This document shows positions 6,135 through 7,232 of a stretch of 7,232 bases of DNA, piece after piece. Source of the DNA: Bacteroidota bacterium (GTDB lineage Bacteria; Bacteroidota; Bacteroidia; Bacteroidales; Prolixibacteraceae). The notes below the pieces were generated by a model. It was not told where the DNA came from. It searched no databases and saw only the letters and a program-made list of their open reading frames with translations. The position numbers and the translations under genes are program-made. Location: NCBI GenBank assembly GCA_030695265.1, contig JAUYTA010001017.1, forward strand, positions 1-7,232, written 5' to 3'. Every line of letters starts with the position of its first letter. The stretch's first letter is position 1.

Positions 6135-6153
6135 TATGATCAATTTCCATATA

Positions 6154-6477
6154 CTACTTCATCATAATCATTTTTTTACTTTGGCTAAATCCTGCCGTCC
6201 GGAGCGTGTAGAAATAAATTCCGCTTGCAAAGTCTTTGCGGTCGAAAACAATCTCATGGTGTCCCGGGTCCTTTTCTTCATTCACCAGAACTTTGATTTC
6301 CTTTCCATACAGGTCGTATACGATGATATTCACCAGGCTCGTTTTTGGAATCGAATAGCCAATTGTTGAAGTGGGATTAAACGGATTGGGATAATTCTGA
6401 TCGGACTGGTACGGTTGCTGAAGCTGAACCTCTCCGGATGATGTCGCAGCATAGCATGAATAAATATTGATTGCCAA
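6154..6477 (-). CDS. Orphan T9SS type A sorting-domain mini-protein, probably 5' frameshifted
   Basis: The 107 aa frame is almost entirely a type IX secretion C-terminal sorting domain: QNYPNPFNPTSTIGYSIP (27-44), VYDLYGKEIKVLVNE (53-67), GHHEIVFD (72-79), ASGIYFYTL (84-92) and the basic end KKMIMMK. Such domains normally end large exported proteins and direct them through the Por/T9SS outer-membrane machinery; here no cargo domain precedes it. The in-frame start is weak: TTG at 6477 gives MAINIYSCYA, and a stop lies at 6493-6495. An ATG at 6489-6491 overlaps the stop of the upstream gene (ATGA) but is in another frame. Adding one T in the run near 6480-6486 would join it and give MILFLLAINIYSCYA-ATSS, an excellent signal peptide. 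So the gene is either frameshifted, affected by a base-call error, or started at a rare codon. The domain call is firm; the start is not. Confidence 0.75.
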   Translation of the reverse strand: MAINIYSCYAATSSGEVQLQQPYQSDQNYPNPFNPTSTIGYSIPKTSLVNIIVYDLYGKEIKVLVNEEKDPGHHEIVFDRKDFASGIYFYTLRTAGFSQSKKMIMMK

Positions 6478-6487
6478 TAAAATAAGA

Positions 6488-7232
6488 TCATTTTAGCTCC
6501 TTCTTAAATGCCTGAAACCTCTTCCAAAATCTGGGGTCATCGACAGATTCTTCGTCAAGCCCCAATTTTACGCCGAGTTCAGAGCAATCATCCCAATTGA
6601 TGGTTTGTATCGCAGCTGGAAGTGGTTTGGGTAAGTTAATGATTTTGGCCACCAGCTTTTCAAAGGCCAAAGAAACTTCGTCTTCCTCCATTAAATTTTT
6701 AATATCCGCTAAACTTTCTGGTGATAAATAGGGCGAACATGTATTAACAAAGTTTGTAAGTTGGTCAACCATTTCTTTTTCATCTTTTTCGTAGGATTCC
6801 TCCTCTTCTTGCAGGGATTGGACTTTTGGGTTATTACCTACCTTGTTGTTGAAATCGATGTAGAAGTCCTTCGTAGGTTTTAGCGAATGCAGATAAGCAC
6901 GAAATTGATCACCTTTTTTCATTTTAACATCGTCTTGAGTAGGGTTCCAGTCAGGAAATGTACCCTCTAATGATATAAAATCAGCCAAGACTGTTGTCGG
7001 CATTCGGGGCTCCTTGTCGATCCGATAATGGAGCATATGAGTTTGCGGATCAGCCTCAATTACTGTTGCAATAGCCGGAACTCCTGTCTTCATGAGTTTC
7101 TTATAAACTAAAGGATTGGTTGACGGAACGTAAGGGGCCCCGCTTAGTACAATACGAAGCACGAAAAGAAAACCAAGCCCTGCTAATCCAAAAAAGAGCG
7201 GAAGAAGGTACAGCTCGCCCCAGGCGTTTACA
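6488..7232 (-). CDS. Membrane-anchored protein of unknown function (5' end off window)
   Basis: The reading frame is open to the right edge, so the true start is outside. An internal GTG at 7162 is not a good start because it would cut off a transmembrane segment (PLFFGLAGLGFLFVL, encoded about 7151-7207). After it comes YKKLMKTGVPAIATVIEA, numbered 20-37 from the GTG codon. This resembles the tG-x-x-A-x-A-x-V strand of small membrane-tethered beta-barrel domains such as DUF3592-like proteins, though the match is only by eye. A predicted soluble part follows with an acidic stretch (117-130, rich in E and D) and a helical C-terminus ending in a basic FKKELK. Asp/Glu content is high and there are no catalytic motifs I recognise. 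Its TGA overlaps an ATG of the T9SS-domain mini-gene, suggesting translational coupling. Function unknown. Confidence 0.75.
   Translation of the reverse strand, partial: VNAWGELYLLPLFFGLAGLGFLFVLRIVLSGAPYVPSTNPLVYKKLMKTGVPAIATVIEADPQTHMLHYRIDKEPRMPTTVLADFISLEGTFPDWNPTQDDVKMKKGDQFRAYLHSLKPTKDFYIDFNNKVGNNPKVQSLQEEEESYEKDEKEMVDQLTNFVNTCSPYLSPESLADIKNLMEEDEVSLAFEKLVAKIINLPKPLPAAIQTINWDDCSELGVKLGLDEESVDDPRFWKRFQAFKKELK

Overview
The window most likely comes from an anaerobic or facultatively anaerobic member of the Bacteroidota, possibly near the Marinilabiliales/Prolixibacteraceae. The evidence is a type IX secretion (T9SS) C-terminal sorting domain, a promoter candidate of the Bacteroidota TTTG/TAnnTTTG type, an S23-family four-helix-bundle gene outside rRNA, and a multi-cluster [FeFe]-hydrogenase. 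The exact genus cannot be read from the sequence.

Left third (1-2994, + strand): hydA, the catalytic subunit of a trimeric NAD(P)H/ferredoxin-linked [FeFe]-hydrogenase, and hydC, the NuoE-like [2Fe-2S] subunit. A HydB/NuoF-like subunit would be expected just upstream; the first three bases (TAA) could be its stop codon. HydA and HydC would work with it as a HydABC-type complex that couples H2 turnover to NAD(H) and ferredoxin. Between hydA and hydC lies a roughly 645-bp AT-rich unit. It has an S23-family gene flanked on the left by nine GTCATT copies (plus a short AATGAC block) and on the right by seven AATGAC copies at 10-11 bp spacing. The outer arrays are reverse complements, so the small gene would sit in the loop of a long imperfect RNA stem. 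This resembles the layout of 23S rRNA intervening sequences that carry S23 ORFs, but placed in an mRNA spacer. It is the most interesting feature of the window. Two strong hairpins follow hydC.

Middle (3058-5448): a secreted alpha/beta-hydrolase on + converges, with only 12 bp between stops, on a large secreted PQQ-like beta-propeller protein on -. The propeller gene has a plausible promoter with a bidirectional terminator behind it.

Right (5449-7232): a roughly 700-bp gene-poor stretch with two terminators, a palindrome, a possible dispersed repeat and a long imperfect inverted repeat. It is followed on the - strand by an orphan T9SS sorting-domain mini-gene and a membrane-anchored protein of unknown function that runs off the right edge. 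The stop of the membrane protein overlaps an ATG (ATGA). Reading from that ATG gives a signal peptide plus sorting domain only if one T is restored in a T run, so the mini-gene appears frameshifted at its 5' end.
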